From DATAGF01 sp963813355 (GTDB taxonomy: Bacteria > Actinomycetota > Thermoleophilia > Miltoncostaeales > Miltoncostaeaceae), in assembly GCA_963813355.1 (NCBI GenBank), contig CAWEYS010000018.1, forward strand, positions 62,001 to 126,000: a stretch of 64,000 nt of DNA, in the 5' to 3' direction. Position numbers and translations under genes: made by a program. Shown in pieces: positions 62,422 through 64,000 of the stretch. Position 1 is the first letter of the stretch. Every line of letters starts with the position of its first letter. Under the pieces are notes generated by a model. It saw only the letters and a program-made list of their open reading frames with translations, searched no databases and was not told where the DNA came from.

Positions 62422-63910
62422 TCAGACCGCTCCCCTGCGGCTCAGCACGACGCCGAAGGTGCGGGCGAGGATGGCCAGGTCGCGCTGGAAGGTCCAGTGG
62501 CGGACGTAGGAGTAGTCGAGCTGCATGCGCTCGCTCCAGGCGATCTCGCTGCGGCCCAGGATCTGCCACAGCCCCGTGATCCCCGGGCGGACCTCCTGGC
62601 GGGTGAACTGCCAGTCGGTCAGCGCGTCGACCTCGTACCGGCGCAGCGGCCGGGGGCCGACGAGGCTCATGTCGCCCTTGAGGACGTTCCAGAGCTGGGG
62701 CAGCTCGTCCAGGCTCGTGCGGCGCAGGAAGGCGCCGACCGGCGTGATCCAGGCCTCCGACCGGTACTTGAGCGTCTCGGCGACGTCGGAGATCGCCGCC
62801 GGGCCGGCGGCGATCAGCTCGCTCGCCTGCATCTCGTCGGCGCCCTGCACCATCGTCCGGAACTTGACGATCTCGAAGGTCCGGCCCCACTGGCCGATGC
62901 GGGTCTGGCGGAAGAAGGAGGGCTTGCCGTCCTGCACGCGGATGGCGAGGGCGATCGCGAGCATGACCGGGGAGAGGAGGACCAGCGCGGTCGCGGAGAC
63001 GACGATGTCGAGGGTGCGCTTGGCGATGCGGGCGATCGCGCCGGCCCTCCGGCCGCGCACGCTCAGCAGCCCCATGCCGCCGAGGGACTCGACCGTCGGC
63101 ACCGGGCCGACCAGGTCGAAGAGCCGCGGGACCACGTCGATGTCCACGCCCACCGAGTCGCACGCGCGCAGGGCGCCCAGGACCCGGTCGTCCGAGCCGG
63201 TCGTGAAGGCCACCACGACGCGGTCGACCTGGTTCGCGCCGACGACCTCGCGGAGGTCCTCCACGCGCCCGAGCAGCGGCGGGTCGATGCCCTCGATCCA
63301 CGCGCCCTCGTCGTCGACGCAGCCGACGATCTCGAACCCGCGCTCGGGGTGCCGGTCCACGAGGTCGACGACCAGCCGCGCGACCTCGCCCGAGCCGAGC
63401 AGCAGCACCCGCTCCGGCGCGCTGCGGCGGGCCTTGTCGGCCAGCTGGCGGCCGGCCAGCCAGGCGAACGGCGCGGCAGAGGGTGATCACGACGAGCTGG
63501 CCGATGTCGAGCCACCAGCCCGCGATCGCCCCGATCGGCCAGAGGGCCCAGGAGGTCAGGAGGGCGGCCACGACCAGCCGCGTGAAGCGGCCCAGGCCGA
63601 GGGGGTTCTGGCTGCGCCCGTAGCCGCCGGCCAGCCCGATGACGACCGGCGCGATGGCCGCGAACACCAGTGCCGGCGCGCCGCGCGCGCCGACGCCCGC
63701 CGCCTGCCAGCGCTCGTCGAAGAGGGGGATGCCCGCCAGCGGCGCCGTCGCCGCGAAGAGCAGGATGGCCGCGAGGGCGTCCCACGCCACCAGGGCGGGG
63801 GTCGTCGTGAGCCACGACCGGGCTCCCGAGCGGACGACAGCGCTGAACGTCCGGGGGCTGCTCTCCTCGAGCGGAAGCGTGCTCAACTGAACCTCTCCGG
63901 ATTTCGACAT
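62422..63910 (-). CDS. Polyprenyl-phosphate sugar phosphotransferase (WbaP/WcaJ type), one frameshift
   Basis: About 495 residues. It starts the repeat unit by transferring a sugar-1-phosphate to undecaprenyl phosphate. Four N-terminal helices (LVAWDALAAILLFAATAPLA, PALVFAAIAPVVIGLAGGYG and others); a CoA-binding-like domain (ERVLLLGSGEVARLVVDLVD ... VGCVDDEGAW); then helix V and the catalytic domain: KRTLDIVVSATALVLLSPVM, FFRQTRIGQWGRTFEIVKFR, LRRTSLDELPQLWNVLKGDM, SLVGPRPL, RPGITGLWQI. An extra base near 63472-63482 separates the helices from the rest. First gene of the operon; ATG 63910 has no obvious Shine-Dalgarno. Confidence 0.9.
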
Positions 63911-64000
63911 GGGCGGACCGGGCACAAGCGATTTCACACAATCGCCCTCGGCCCGACACCCCCCGTAGGCACAGACTGGAGCGGGTCGAAGGGGGGGCCT
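63911..64000 (-). promoter_or_regulatory. Leader of the exopolysaccharide operon, cut by window end
   Basis: Contains the hairpin GCGATT-GTGTGA-AATCGC close to the start codon (about 63928-63945) and a G-rich tract. No convincing -10/-35 pair is visible inside the window, so the promoter may lie further upstream. Confidence 0.35.

Noticed and set aside
1..64000. CRISPR array, prophage, integron or complete insertion sequence
   Set aside because: No regularly spaced direct repeats, phage structural genes, integrase or transposase frames were found; only two short palindromic elements remain.

Overview
The window is very GC-rich and bacterial. Dense same-strand operons with GTGA, ATGA and TGATG overlaps, a large-type SRP RNA directly upstream of dnaX-ybaB-recR, promoters whose -10 box lies 6 nt from the start codon (leaderless transcripts), and a run of secreted Ig-like repeat proteins all suggest a high-GC actinobacterium. 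Thermoleophilia (Solirubrobacterales-like) is the likeliest class. That placement is inferred from gene content; there is no rRNA here to confirm it.

Layout. 1-2.0 kb (-): zinc uptake operon znuA-zur-znuC with a Zur-like operator before znuA. 2.0-6.4 kb (-): DUF4331 secreted protein, TPR protein and His-rich nickel/cobalt-type transporter. 6.5-7.9 kb: a secreted protein and a small leaderless membrane protein. 8-10.9 kb (+): SRP RNA, dnaX, ybaB, recR. 10.8-14.4 kb (+): CorA, a 219-bp MITE-like element, lysC-asd. 14.4-20.5 kb: AraC and TetR regulators, cupin, MFS efflux pump, NmrA-like and DUF1772 proteins, TrmO; two promoters here share a 63-bp operator-like block. 20.4-22.6 kb (-): small membrane protein, secreted TM protein, GNAT, glutaredoxin. 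22.7-30.6 kb: TCA-cycle block, sdhA-sdhB-HdrB-like (-), then a SLC13/RCK transporter, icd and mdh (+). 30.6-33.7 kb: TetR with palindromic operator, DJ-1/PfpI, OsmC, aminotransferase. 33.7-46.6 kb: exported proteins, namely three tandem Ig-like paralogues, two FemAB/CelD-like acyltransferases, a thioester-domain protein, a LamG-glycosidase and a beta-propeller. 46.7-63.9 kb (-): one long exopolysaccharide operon running from a polyprenyl-phosphate sugar transferase through Wzz/BY-kinase, polymerase, flippase and six glycosyltransferases to sugar-nucleotide genes.

The exported block and the polysaccharide operon together look like a cell-envelope island: glycan assembly, export and surface proteins. 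The TCA genes sit together, and the metal genes (Zn uptake, Ni/Co efflux-type, CorA) cluster at the left.

Caution on quality: many genes carry single-base frameshifts. Of the thirteen best-defined sites outside the Ig-like paralogues, twelve are one extra base and one is a missing base. This looks like systematic sequence error more than gene decay, so split genes are described here as whole genes with the break located.
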